Assembly (NCBI RefSeq): GCF_005876985.1
Contig: NZ_VAHD01000002.1
Span: 62,001-126,000 of the forward strand
Reading direction: 5' to 3'
From: Rhodoferax bucti
GTDB taxonomy: Bacteria > Pseudomonadota > Gammaproteobacteria > Burkholderiales > Burkholderiaceae_C
DNA length: 64,000 nucleotides
The translations under genes and the position numbers were made by a program. Position 1 is the first letter of the stretch; the number at the start of each line of letters is the position of its first letter. Below the pieces are notes generated by a model. That model ran no database searches. It worked only from the letters and a program-made list of their open reading frames with translations, and was not told the DNA's origin. Below are positions 55,925 to 64,000 of the stretch, piece by piece.

Positions 55925-56788
55925 CTACACCGCTGCGCCTCGGTAGCTGGCGCGGAAGGCGCGCGGCGTCATGCCCTTGCGCTCCAGAAACTGCCGGTTG
56001 AAGTGCGCCAGCGTGCCGTAGCCTACGTCGCTGGCAATCACTTGAATGGGGAGCGAGGTGGCGATCAGCAACTGACAAGCTTGGCCGATGCGCAGCTGGG
56101 CCACGTAGTCCAGCACCGTCATGCCGGTGTGGCGCTTGAAGAAGCGGTGAAAGGCGCCCACCGACATCGCCACCTCCTCGGCCAGGGCCGGGGCTGACAC
56201 CGTGTCTGCCGGCTGGGCATGCAGGCGGTGCAATATCTTGCCCATGCGTGCCCCCACCTTGTCGCCTGCCGGCGTGTAGGCGTGGGTGGCCAGCGGCCGG
56301 GCTGCCGTGTCTTTGGCCAGCAGCGCCAGGATATGCAGCAGCGTAGGCAGGCGCAGCGCCGGGTCTTGCGCCTGCAGCGAAAGGATCAGCGGCTCGACCT
56401 GCGCACGTGCCACGTCTGAGAACTTGAGCCCGCGCCCGGCCTGGGCAGACAAGCTTTGCAGTGCCGCCAGCTCGGGCCAGCCGGCCAGGGCACGCTCCAG
56501 CCAGTCGGTGCTGAACCACATCACCACGGCCAGCATGGGCTGGTGGGCATCGGGGCGCTCGGTAGCGGCCCAGGTGTGCGGCTGGTTGGGGCCGGTGAGC
56601 ACCAGGTCGCCGGATACAAAGTCTTCCAAGCTGTCTCCCACATAGCGCTGGCCCTGGGCGTTCAGCGTCAGGGTTAGCTCGAACTCGGGGTGGTAGTGCC
56701 ACAGAAACGGCAGCTCCGGCAACTCGCGCCACAGCAGGCTCCACGACTCGCCCACGGGCACGGTGACTTGTTCAAACTGGGGTTTCAT
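55925..56788 (-). CDS. AraC-family regulator with N-terminal cupin domain
   Basis: 287 aa. A cupin-like N-terminal sensor (LWHYHPEFELTLTLNAQGQR, VLTGPNQPHTWAA) is followed by two helix-turn-helix motifs at about residues 195-285 (LAEEVAMSVGAFHRFFKRHT, IQVIASDVGYGTLAHFNRQF). It diverges from the PhyH-type dioxygenase gene across 126 nt, its most likely target. Confidence 0.92.
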   Translation of the reverse strand: MKPQFEQVTVPVGESWSLLWRELPELPFLWHYHPEFELTLTLNAQGQRYVGDSLEDFVSGDLVLTGPNQPHTWAATERPDAHQPMLAVVMWFSTDWLERALAGWPELAALQSLSAQAGRGLKFSDVARAQVEPLILSLQAQDPALRLPTLLHILALLAKDTAARPLATHAYTPAGDKVGARMGKILHRLHAQPADTVSAPALAEEVAMSVGAFHRFFKRHTGMTVLDYVAQLRIGQACQLLIATSLPIQVIASDVGYGTLAHFNRQFLERKGMTPRAFRASYRGAAV

Positions 56789-56914
56789 GACATTGGGTAG
56801 GTTTTATTGGTCAGAATCGTATCAGTATGCAGCAGTTCGCAGGTACCGCTCGGGCATGTCTGTTTTCACAATTTCCAGGTCAACACCACTTTCAAAGACA
56901 CGCAGGACACCGCC

Positions 56915-57874
56915 ATGAACGACCGCTACCGCTACGGCGACCAACGCCCCGGCAACCCCACCCTCTCGTACACCGCCCATGTGCAGTTGCGCGACATCCG
57001 GAAGCACATGCCTTTGCGCGTGTTGTCGGAGGCCGACTTTGCCCACTGGCAAACCTATGGCTATGTGGTGATCAAGCAAGCCATCTCGCCAGAGCAGGTG
57101 AAGGCCAGCACCGATTTTTTATGGGAGTTTCAAGACTGGAACCCGAACGATCCTGCCACTTGGAACCGCGCCGAACTGCGCGGTCACGAGATGAAGGAGC
57201 TCAACGGCTCCGGCATGGTGGAAACCTACCAGCACCAGACCCTGTGGAACAACCGCCAGACCCCGCGTGTGTACGACGCGTTTGTGGACATCTGGGACCG
57301 CGAAGATTTGTGGGTGAGCATCGACCGCGCCAACCTCAACACGCCCAACCGCGGTGCGCGCCAGTTCAGCGGCTTCATTCACTGGGATGCGGATACCACG
57401 CTGGACCCGCTGCCGGTGAACGTGCAGGGCGTGCTTGCCCTGTCGGACACCAGCCCGGAGAGCGGTGGTTTTCAGTGCATTCCCGAGCTGTTCAAGCACT
57501 TTGCGGAGTGGCGCCAAACGGCCCCTGCAGACCGCAACCCCTGGCGCCCTGATGTAGAGAGCCTGCCTTGGCCGGTGCAATTTATCCACCTGCAGGCGGG
57601 CGATTTGCTGATCTTTAACAGCTTGCTGGCCCACGGTATTCGCCCCAACACCAGCGAGCATTTGGTGCGCATGGCGCAGTACATCGCTTTCACGCCGGCC
57701 AACCAGTCCGATACGGCGTTGCGGGAGGCGAGGGTGCGCTCATGGCGCGAGCGGGAAGCCCCGAAAGGCTATGCCTTTCCGGGGGACCCGCGCGAGTGGG
57801 AGAAGTTGAAATACCCTACCGCCCGGCTCACCCCCTTGGGTGAGCGCATTTTGGGCTTGGCCGACTGGGCCTGA
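56915..57874 (+). CDS. Phytanoyl-CoA dioxygenase (PhyH)-family Fe(II)/2-oxoglutarate oxygenase
   Basis: 319 aa from ATG 56915. The metal-binding HxD is in FSGFIHWDADTTLD and the distal His with the 2-oxoglutarate Arg in LLAHGIRPNTSEHLVRMAQY. VIKQAISPEQVKASTDFL near the N-terminus fits the family. The substrate is unknown; bacterial members hydroxylate amino acids, ectoine, phosphonates or lipids. The divergent AraC regulator probably controls it in response to the substrate. Confidence 0.9.
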   Translation: MNDRYRYGDQRPGNPTLSYTAHVQLRDIRKHMPLRVLSEADFAHWQTYGYVVIKQAISPEQVKASTDFLWEFQDWNPNDPATWNRAELRGHEMKELNGSGMVETYQHQTLWNNRQTPRVYDAFVDIWDREDLWVSIDRANLNTPNRGARQFSGFIHWDADTTLDPLPVNVQGVLALSDTSPESGGFQCIPELFKHFAEWRQTAPADRNPWRPDVESLPWPVQFIHLQAGDLLIFNSLLAHGIRPNTSEHLVRMAQYIAFTPANQSDTALREARVRSWREREAPKGYAFPGDPREWEKLKYPTARLTPLGERILGLADWA

Positions 57875-57902
57875 GGGGGCGCCGCGTTGCGCGGCGCGTG
57901 GC

Positions 57903-58832
57903 TTAGCTGGCTTGCTGAATGCCTGCCAGCACCCAGCCGCCGCTGCCTTGCAGGGGCTTGGTCAGGTGCCAGATTTCGTCGAAGGTTTCGTCGTCCACAC
58001 CCGCGCCGAAGCGGATGAAGCCGGTGAACTTCACGCTGACCAGGTAGCGGTTGTTGTCTTCCACCACTTCCAGCACGGCGGCGTCCAGGCGCACCACATC
58101 GCTGTTTTGCGTGGCGGTGCCGCGCTCGGCAAAGTCCAGCTTCAACTCGGCAAACATCTCGGGGGTGCTGAACTCACGGATGTCATCCAAGTTGCCCGCG
58201 TCGTAAGCCGCTTGCAGGCGGATGAAGTTGACCTTGGCGTTGCGCTCGAAGCCTGCACGGTCAAAGTCTGCCGGAATCGACGGGCTTGGGCTGCTGCCAG
58301 CACCCAGGTCTGCACCGATCAGCGAGCCGCCGGATGGCGTGGAGCGGGCTGCGGCTGCAGGCATGGATACCTTGTAAGCCGGGGTTTGGGGCGGCACCGG
58401 GCCACCGCCAATGGTGGCGGGCATCAAGCCGCCGCTTTGCTGCATGCCACCTTGGCGTGCCAGGGCCCGCTTGCGCATGATGAAGCCGATGACGGCCAGC
58501 ACCGCAAACACCACCAAGCCCATCATCATCATGGAAGCCAGTTCATCTCCGAAGCCCAGGTGCGATGCCAGTGCGGCAATGCCCAGGCCAGCAGCCAGTC
58601 CGGCGAGCGGGCCCATCCAGGAACGCTTGGGAGCCGCTGCTGCAGCGCCTGCACCCGCAGCGGGCGCCGCATTGGTGGCCGTGGGCGCGGCAGGCGATTT
58701 GTCTTGCACCGCCTGGCGTTGGGTGCCCATGGATTTACCCGAGCCCAGTCGCTTGGCGGCCTCGGCGTCTAGGGACATGGTGGCAATGCCGAGTGAAAAC
58801 ACCACGGCCAAAACGGAAAGAAGTCTCTTCAT
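57903..58832 (-). CDS. Tim44-like domain protein with signal peptide
   Basis: 309 aa. A signal peptide (RLLSVLAVVFSLGIATMSLD), an Ala/Pro-rich linker, two hydrophobic segments (LAGLAAGLGIAALASHLGFG and MMMMGLVVFAVLAVIGFIMR) and a C-terminal Tim44-like domain (about residues 185-305: NFIRLQAAYDAGNLDDIREF, WHLTKPLQGSGGWVLAGIQQ). Bacterial members are inner-membrane proteins of uncertain function. Encoded alone. Confidence 0.9.
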   Translation of the reverse strand: MKRLLSVLAVVFSLGIATMSLDAEAAKRLGSGKSMGTQRQAVQDKSPAAPTATNAAPAAGAGAAAAAPKRSWMGPLAGLAAGLGIAALASHLGFGDELASMMMMGLVVFAVLAVIGFIMRKRALARQGGMQQSGGLMPATIGGGPVPPQTPAYKVSMPAAAARSTPSGGSLIGADLGAGSSPSPSIPADFDRAGFERNAKVNFIRLQAAYDAGNLDDIREFSTPEMFAELKLDFAERGTATQNSDVVRLDAAVLEVVEDNNRYLVSVKFTGFIRFGAGVDDETFDEIWHLTKPLQGSGGWVLAGIQQAS

Positions 58833-58951
58833 GTTGATCTCCAGAAAAAGAAAGACAGATGGAGACTACCGGTGAAGTGAATTCTGAAAAACAAGCGTTT
58901 GGATGAAGAACGTTCTTAAAAAAACTGAGTGTTTGCCCGGTTTGTGGGCAC

Positions 58952-59836
58952 TTATTTCACGCCTTGCAACACCCGCAACACCAGGGGGTGGTGGACTTTG
59001 CGCTCGGTGCCCACCGCATAGAAGTGCTCGCTCACCCCCTCACACGCAGCCAGCCGCTTGACGCCGTAGTTCGCCAGCAGGTCGTCCTCCGCCCACTCGG
59101 CTGCCGGGAAGATGCCCATACCACTGGCACCGAAGGTGTTGAGCAAGGCACTGTCTTCAAACTCGCCCACGATGCGGGGGCGGATGCCGTGCTGCTCAAA
59201 CCAATGGTCCAGCCGGCCCCGCACCGCCGTGTGGGTGGTGGGCAGCAGCACCGGCTGCTCGGCCAGGCACTGAGGAAATTTTTTGCCCGCTGCCTTGATC
59301 AGCGCGGGCGTGGCGTACCACGCCATGGGCGAGTGCCCCATGGCGTGGCTGTAGAGCTTGATGTTGGGATTGGCAGGCGCCGGCCGGTCAGAGAACACCA
59401 CATCCAGCCGGTGCAGGGCCAGGTCGCCGAGCAAATCGTCCAGCTCGTCTTCGTGGCAGATCAGGCGCAGGTTGGGCTCGGTGATCACCGGTTGCAGCAG
59501 CCGCCGCACCACCAATTTGGGCAGGCCATCGGAAATGCCTACCGCCAACCGGGCCGCCGGCGTGCTGGCGGCGTCACGCACCAAGGTCGGCAGGTTTTCG
59601 CCGATCTGAAAGATCTGGTCAGCCAGCCGCATGGCGGTGGTGCCCGCCTCGGTCAACACCAAGCCACGCCCCGCCGGCTTGAGCAGTGCGTAGCCCAAAG
59701 AGCGCTCCAGCTCGCGCACCTGGGCGCTCACGGTTTGCACCGCCATGTCCAGCTTGTCCGCCGCGCGGGACATGCCGCCCTCCTTGGCCACGACCCAAAA
59801 GTAATACAGGTGCTTGTAGTTGAACGGAGTGCTCAT
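58952..59836 (-). CDS. nhaR: LysR-family regulator of the NhaR type
   Basis: 294 aa. The N-terminus NYKHLYYFWVVAKEGGMSRA and the substrate domain with GISDGLPKLVVRRLLQP and VFSDRPAPANPNIKLYSHAM are diagnostic of NhaR-like regulators, which respond to sodium in enterobacteria. No nhaA lies nearby, so the regulon here may differ. It diverges from the small membrane protein at 59939. Confidence 0.85.
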   Translation of the reverse strand: MSTPFNYKHLYYFWVVAKEGGMSRAADKLDMAVQTVSAQVRELERSLGYALLKPAGRGLVLTEAGTTAMRLADQIFQIGENLPTLVRDAASTPAARLAVGISDGLPKLVVRRLLQPVITEPNLRLICHEDELDDLLGDLALHRLDVVFSDRPAPANPNIKLYSHAMGHSPMAWYATPALIKAAGKKFPQCLAEQPVLLPTTHTAVRGRLDHWFEQHGIRPRIVGEFEDSALLNTFGASGMGIFPAAEWAEDDLLANYGVKRLAACEGVSEHFYAVGTERKVHHPLVLRVLQGVK

Positions 59837-59938
59837 GGTGAGAATTATTGGGAATGTATAGAAGAAATTATCTGCTTTTTAAGGAATGAGTGTGGCCTTA
59901 ACGTAGCGCCAGTTTTGCAACCCCCTAAAGGATTCCCG

Positions 59939-60106
59939 ATGGACACGACCGTATTGACGATGGAGTGGATTGGCCTGGCCCTCTCCGTGCCGGTGCTTTA
60001 TGCCGCTTGGTTTGAGTACACCCAGCGGAACATGCGCGATGCCAAGTTGCTGGCGGGTGTTGGCGCTGGCGGGTTGCTCTTGTCTGCCGCTGTTTTTTCC
60101 CTGTAA
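59939..60106 (+). CDS. Small membrane protein, 55 aa
   Basis: MDTTVLTMEWIGLALSVPVL opens the protein, with AAAGGA just upstream as a ribosome binding site. Two hydrophobic segments (about residues 10-27 and 37-55) flank a charged turn (EYTQRNMRDAK). It lies 18 nt before the zf-TFIIB gene and diverges from the NhaR-type regulator, suggesting an operon under that regulator. No family is recognised. Confidence 0.7.
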   Translation: MDTTVLTMEWIGLALSVPVLYAAWFEYTQRNMRDAKLLAGVGAGGLLLSAAVFSL

Positions 60107-60124
60107 CCCGAAAAGGAAACCCCG

Positions 60125-60400
60125 ATGAAATGCCCCCATTGCACCGACTCCACCCTGGTCATGACTGAGCGCCAGGGAGTTGAGATTGACTATTGCCCGA
60201 GCTGCCGCGGCATCTGGCTGGACCGTGGCGAGCTCGACAAATTGCTGGACAAGGCCGGCGCTACGTCAGCCCCCGCAACCACAACTCTGCGTGCAGCGCA
60301 GGCACCCCGGCACCGGGACTTTGAAGATTCGGATTTTCATGAGCACAAGCGCTACCCGCAGAGCCGCAAGAAGTCATGGCTGCACGAGATTTTTGACTGA
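60125..60400 (+). CDS. zf-TFIIB zinc-ribbon protein
   Basis: 91 aa. The N-terminal zinc ribbon has KCPHC and DYCPSCRGIWLDRGELDKLL (two CxxC pairs). The C-terminal half is charged and His-rich (APRHRDFEDSDFHEHKRYPQ). Function of these small proteins is unknown. Cotranscribed with the 55-aa membrane protein. Confidence 0.9.
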   Translation: MKCPHCTDSTLVMTERQGVEIDYCPSCRGIWLDRGELDKLLDKAGATSAPATTTLRAAQAPRHRDFEDSDFHEHKRYPQSRKKSWLHEIFD

Positions 60401-60403
60401 TAA

Positions 60404-60421
60404 GGTGCCCGCGAGGGCACC
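60404..60421. other. Hairpin between the zf-TFIIB gene and the chemoreceptor gene
   Basis: GGTGCCC-GCGA-GGGCACC in the 29-nt convergent spacer. It has no T run, so it may be a weak terminator or an RNA-stabilising stem. Confidence 0.5.
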
Positions 60422-60429
60422 GTGGGTGA

Positions 60430-62055
60430 TCAGGCCACCACGAAGCGGCCTATCTCCTGGGTGAGCTTGTTGGCCTGGTCGTTGAGCGCGCTCGCGGCAG
60501 CGCTGGTTTCCTCCACCAGTGCGGCGTTTTGCTGGGTGTGAGCGTCCAGCTGCTGAATGGCGTGCACCACTTCTTTGACCCCGGTGGCTTGCTGGCCGGA
60601 GGCCGCGGCGATGTCGTCCAGGTAGCGGTTGATGGTTTGCGCGTTGCTCACCATTTCCTCCATGGTGTTGCCTGCGCTTTGCACCACCTGGGTGCCAAGT
60701 TCGACACGTTCCACGCTGGCAGAGATCAGGGACTTGATTTCACGGGCGGCCTCCGCGCTGCGTCCCGCCAGAGAGCGCACTTCAGACGCCACCACCGCAA
60801 AGCCACGGCCGGATTCGCCGGCGCGCGCCGCTTCGACGGCGGCGTTGAGCGCGAGGATGTTGGTTTGAAAGGCAATACCGTCGATGGTGCCAATGATGTC
60901 GTGGATGCGGGCGGAAGAGGTCTGAATGTCCCGCATGGTGGTAACCACTTCGGCAATGATCTGGCCGCCCTTGGCTGCCACCTGGAAGTTTTCTTGCGCC
61001 ACACCGGCTGCCGCGTGGGTGCGATCTGCGGTTTCTGCTACCTGGGAACCGATCTGCTGCACCGACGCGGCTTGCTGGCCCAGGTTGGATGCTGCGGACT
61101 CCGTGCGCGATGACAAGTCTAGGCTGGCGCGTGACACTTCGGCACTGGTCATGGCCAACTCGCGCGCCGAGTGGCGCACCCGGCGTATCAGTTCGTACAT
61201 GGAGTCATATACCTGGCCCAGGCCTGTGATCAACATGGCCGGCTCATCGGCACCCCATGGCTTGTTGGGCTTGTTGCGCAAGTCACCGGCACTCAGCTCA
61301 TTGAGGTGCTGTGTCACTACCGCCAAGCCGCCTTTGTTGACCTTGTAAAAAGCAATGAACACATAGCCTGCAATCAGCAAAGCGATGGCCACTACCGTGC
61401 CGGCTTTCCACAAGCGGGCAGCCTGCTCGGCACGCAAGTCGTCCACATAAATGCCCGAGCCGATCACCCACCCCCAAGGTTCAAAGCCTTGCACATACGA
61501 GATTTTGTCCACCGGTTTTTCCAGGCCGGGCTTGGGCCACTGGTAGGGCACAAAGCCTTTGCCCTCGGTGCGCACCTTGTCCACAAAGCCCCGGAACAGC
61601 GCAAAGCCGTTGGGGTCTTTGGCGTCGCTCACATTTTTGCCGTCCAGCTCGGGCTTGATCGGGTGCATGACCACCACGGGCGTCATGTCGTTGATCCAAA
61701 AGTATTCGTTTTTGTCGTAACGCAGTTTGGAAATGGCTTGCTTGGCCATGTCCTGGGCCTGCTCCCGGGTGAGCTTGCCAGAGGTCTCCTGGCTGTACGC
61801 CCACTGGAGCACGCCGTGTGCCACCTCGACATGCTGGCGGGTAGCCGTATGGCGGTCGCTCATGGCACTGTCCGCCTGGCTTATCAATAACCACATTACC
61901 AAGCCCACCAAGGGCACCAGAAAGGCCACGCTGATCAGCAGCGCTTTGGAGGTGAACCCCAGGTTGCGCATGAGTACCACCCCCGGTGCCCACAGCCCGT
62001 GGGCTTGCAAGGGGCCGTGGATGGTGGTGGAGGCGGAGCTGGGGAGTGTTTGCAT
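60430..62055 (-). CDS. Methyl-accepting chemotaxis protein with single Cache domain
   Basis: 541 aa from ATG 62055; ATG 61971 (MRNLGFTSKALLISVAFLVP) has a better leader and ribosome binding site and may be the true start. A membrane segment, an sCache_2 periplasmic domain (about residues 75-190: AISKLRYDKNEYFWINDMTP, WGWVIGSGIYVDDL), a second membrane segment, a HAMP-like region and the MCP signalling domain (IIGTIDGIAFQTNILALNAA, AARAGESGRGFAVVASEVRS). No pentapeptide methylation tail is seen. A LacI-type palindrome lies upstream. Confidence 0.93.
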   Translation of the reverse strand: MQTLPSSASTTIHGPLQAHGLWAPGVVLMRNLGFTSKALLISVAFLVPLVGLVMWLLISQADSAMSDRHTATRQHVEVAHGVLQWAYSQETSGKLTREQAQDMAKQAISKLRYDKNEYFWINDMTPVVVMHPIKPELDGKNVSDAKDPNGFALFRGFVDKVRTEGKGFVPYQWPKPGLEKPVDKISYVQGFEPWGWVIGSGIYVDDLRAEQAARLWKAGTVVAIALLIAGYVFIAFYKVNKGGLAVVTQHLNELSAGDLRNKPNKPWGADEPAMLITGLGQVYDSMYELIRRVRHSARELAMTSAEVSRASLDLSSRTESAASNLGQQAASVQQIGSQVAETADRTHAAAGVAQENFQVAAKGGQIIAEVVTTMRDIQTSSARIHDIIGTIDGIAFQTNILALNAAVEAARAGESGRGFAVVASEVRSLAGRSAEAAREIKSLISASVERVELGTQVVQSAGNTMEEMVSNAQTINRYLDDIAAASGQQATGVKEVVHAIQQLDAHTQQNAALVEETSAAASALNDQANKLTQEIGRFVVA

Positions 62056-62126
62056 CACGGGGGCGTTTCTGTAGCGATGGGGATGGGCTTGAAAGGGAAA
62101 TTATTTTTTAAATTTGTTTCAAAAAA

Positions 62127-62138
62127 GAAAGCGCTTTC
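62127..62138. promoter_or_regulatory. LacI-type palindrome upstream of the chemoreceptor gene
   Basis: GAAAGCGCTTTC, a perfect 12-bp palindrome with central CG, in AT-rich DNA 72 nt upstream of ATG 62055. This is the shape of LacI/GalR-family operators. No LacI-type regulator is encoded in the window. Confidence 0.45.
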
Positions 62139-62188
62139 ATATTAACGGTATTTAATTTAAATATGCGGAAAATGACTCAGGATTTGCC

Positions 62189-63118
62189 CTAGTCGGGTGC
62201 CCGGTACACCAACACCTTGAGCGCCCGCTCCGGCTCCACATCCGCAAACGCTGCGGGGTTGGGCAAGCGCTGCACGAACTCCAGTGCCGGTGCCTGCTCT
62301 TGCATGTGCTGTTTCAGGAACGCCGTGCCCAGCTCCGGCGCGTTTAGACACACCAGCGCATGGCCGCCGGGCGCCAGCAGCTCGGGCAGGCGGCGCACCA
62401 GGCGGGCGTAGTCCTTGGTCGCCACAAAGCTGCCTTTTTGGTAGCTGGGCGGGTCCAGCACCACCAGGTCATAGGGCCCGCTGCGGGTGATCTTGCCCCA
62501 GGTCTTGAAGATGTCGTGCCCCAGAAAACTCACACCGCTCTCGATGCCATTGAGCCGGTGGTTTTGCTGGCCGGTGGCGAGCGCGCCTTGGCTCATGTCC
62601 ACATTCACCACATGCCGCGCACCGGCCTGTAAGGCCACGACCGAGAACGAGCAGGTGTAAGCAAACAGGTTGAGCACGCGAAAGGCATAGGTCTTGGGGT
62701 GGGCCGCCACATAGTCGCGCACCCAGCGGCGGCCTTCGGCCATATCGAGAAACAGGCCATGGTTTTGGCCCCGCAGCACATGCACTTTGTACTGGGTGCC
62801 GGCCTCGGTCACCACATGGGGCTCGGGCACCGCGCCCGTCATGAGCCGCGTGTCAGCAAGGCCTTCGGCCCGGCACTGGAAGACCCAGTTGAGTGCCTGC
62901 CCGGTGGCGAGCGTGCTCCAGCGCGCAGACATTGCGGCGCTGATGGTGCTCAAGTCGTCCTCCCCCACCGGTTTGAAGCTGGTGAGCACCAGCACTGGCG
63001 GATACCAGTCCAGCGACCACTGCTCGCAGCCGGGGTACAGGCCACCGCGTCCGTGGAAAAGGCGACAGGCGTCGGAGGGGATTTCCATCGTGGCGATGGC
63101 GGAGAGCAGGGCTTGCAC
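62189..63118 (-). CDS. Class I SAM-dependent methyltransferase (RlmI-like, SAM_MT43)
   Basis: 309 aa if started at GTG 63118. TTG 63124 and ATG 63088 are alternatives, and a reading to 63202 enters the promoter region. The methyltransferase core has VLNLFAYTCSFSVVALQAGA, NVDMSQGALATGQQNHRLNG, and motif IV DLVVLDPPSYQKGSFVA. It resembles the catalytic half of 23S rRNA m5C methyltransferase RlmI, without an obvious PUA domain, so RNA is a plausible substrate. It diverges from katG. Confidence 0.85.
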   Translation of the reverse strand: MQALLSAIATMEIPSDACRLFHGRGGLYPGCEQWSLDWYPPVLVLTSFKPVGEDDLSTISAAMSARWSTLATGQALNWVFQCRAEGLADTRLMTGAVPEPHVVTEAGTQYKVHVLRGQNHGLFLDMAEGRRWVRDYVAAHPKTYAFRVLNLFAYTCSFSVVALQAGARHVVNVDMSQGALATGQQNHRLNGIESGVSFLGHDIFKTWGKITRSGPYDLVVLDPPSYQKGSFVATKDYARLVRRLPELLAPGGHALVCLNAPELGTAFLKQHMQEQAPALEFVQRLPNPAAFADVEPERALKVLVYRAPD

Positions 63119-63180
63119 AGTCAAGGGTCTTTGTTGGAGAACTAGGCTGGGAGTGTATGCAGCGCCGGAGGCACAAAAAA

Positions 63181-63199
63181 CACTATGACCCACATAGTG
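63181..63199. promoter_or_regulatory. Inverted repeat in the katG promoter region
   Basis: CACTATG-ACCCA-CATAGTG, a perfect 7-bp inverted repeat, 78 nt before the katG ATG. ATAG/CTAT elements are the core of OxyR sites, but the full four-element OxyR layout is not clear. Confidence 0.4.
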
Positions 63200-63234
63200 C
63201 AATTGAATTTGCTTGATTAATAGTCAAAAACTAA

Positions 63235-64000
<766 letters not shown>

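Noticed and set aside
62139-62175. Sigma-28 promoter before the chemoreceptor gene
   Set aside because: An ACCGTTAA-like -10 is visible on the minus strand, but no TAAA lies 15 nt upstream of it, so the match is too weak to call.

Overview
The window looks like a chromosomal segment of a betaproteobacterium of the order Burkholderiales, most likely family Comamonadaceae and close to Rhodoferax. This rests on protein style and gene content: two Burkholderiales-type porins, DUF4148 proteins, the split T2SS gene order, high GC, and small dispersed repeats that I associate with this family. It is an inference, not a database result. I see no tRNA, rRNA, IS element, integrase or CRISPR array. Most of the window reads as core genome, with some accessory cassettes.

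Layout. 1-1300: a truncated small secreted-protein gene diverging from a LysR regulator. 1.3-10.8 kb: Lrp-type regulator, glmS, mobB, a SulP anion permease, a secreted DUF4139 protein, an unknown 166-aa protein behind two sigma-28-like promoters, queC, and an SbmA/BacA-like ABC transporter. 11-27 kb: a 5'-nucleotidase, an SPFH lipoprotein and a type II secretion system. The T2SS runs gspG-H-I-J-K-L-M-N-D-(unknown 492 aa)-E on the minus strand, with gspC divergent. gspF is cut off from gspE by an inserted LysR/DUF4148 module that is a paralogue of the pair at the left edge. 27-30 kb: ilvA, an OsmC-family protein and coq7. 30-32.6 kb: two tandem porins.

32.6-39.7 kb: a carbon-metabolism block, with hexR and zwf on the minus strand diverging from tal and pgi, then an AlkX/YcaQ-like glycosylase and a HAD hydrolase. 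40-42.1 kb: groES-groEL with a perfect CIRCE operator over a sigma-70 promoter. 42.1-55.8 kb: a unidirectional minus-strand cluster. In transcription order it holds a YnjC-like permease, a Rieske ferredoxin-like protein, a YnjD-like ATPase, a YnjF-like CDP-alcohol phosphotransferase, a TVP38-flavoprotein disulfide reductase fusion, an NDH2-like/SelD fusion, a DUF3047 protein, a second NDH2-like flavoprotein, an MscS channel and a YhgE/Pip protein. This is my best candidate for an undescribed redox or selenium-linked membrane system. 55.9-64 kb: an AraC regulator diverging from a PhyH-type dioxygenase, a Tim44-like protein, an NhaR-type LysR, two small proteins, a chemoreceptor, a methyltransferase and the start of katG.

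The most striking non-genic signal is a dispersed repeat of about 48 nt, present at least eleven times. It lies in intergenic DNA but also in frame within gspL, pgi, gspF, gspD, the ABC transporter, the CDP-alcohol phosphotransferase and the DUF3047 gene. It contributes shared peptides, signal peptides, membrane segments and stop codons to unrelated proteins.
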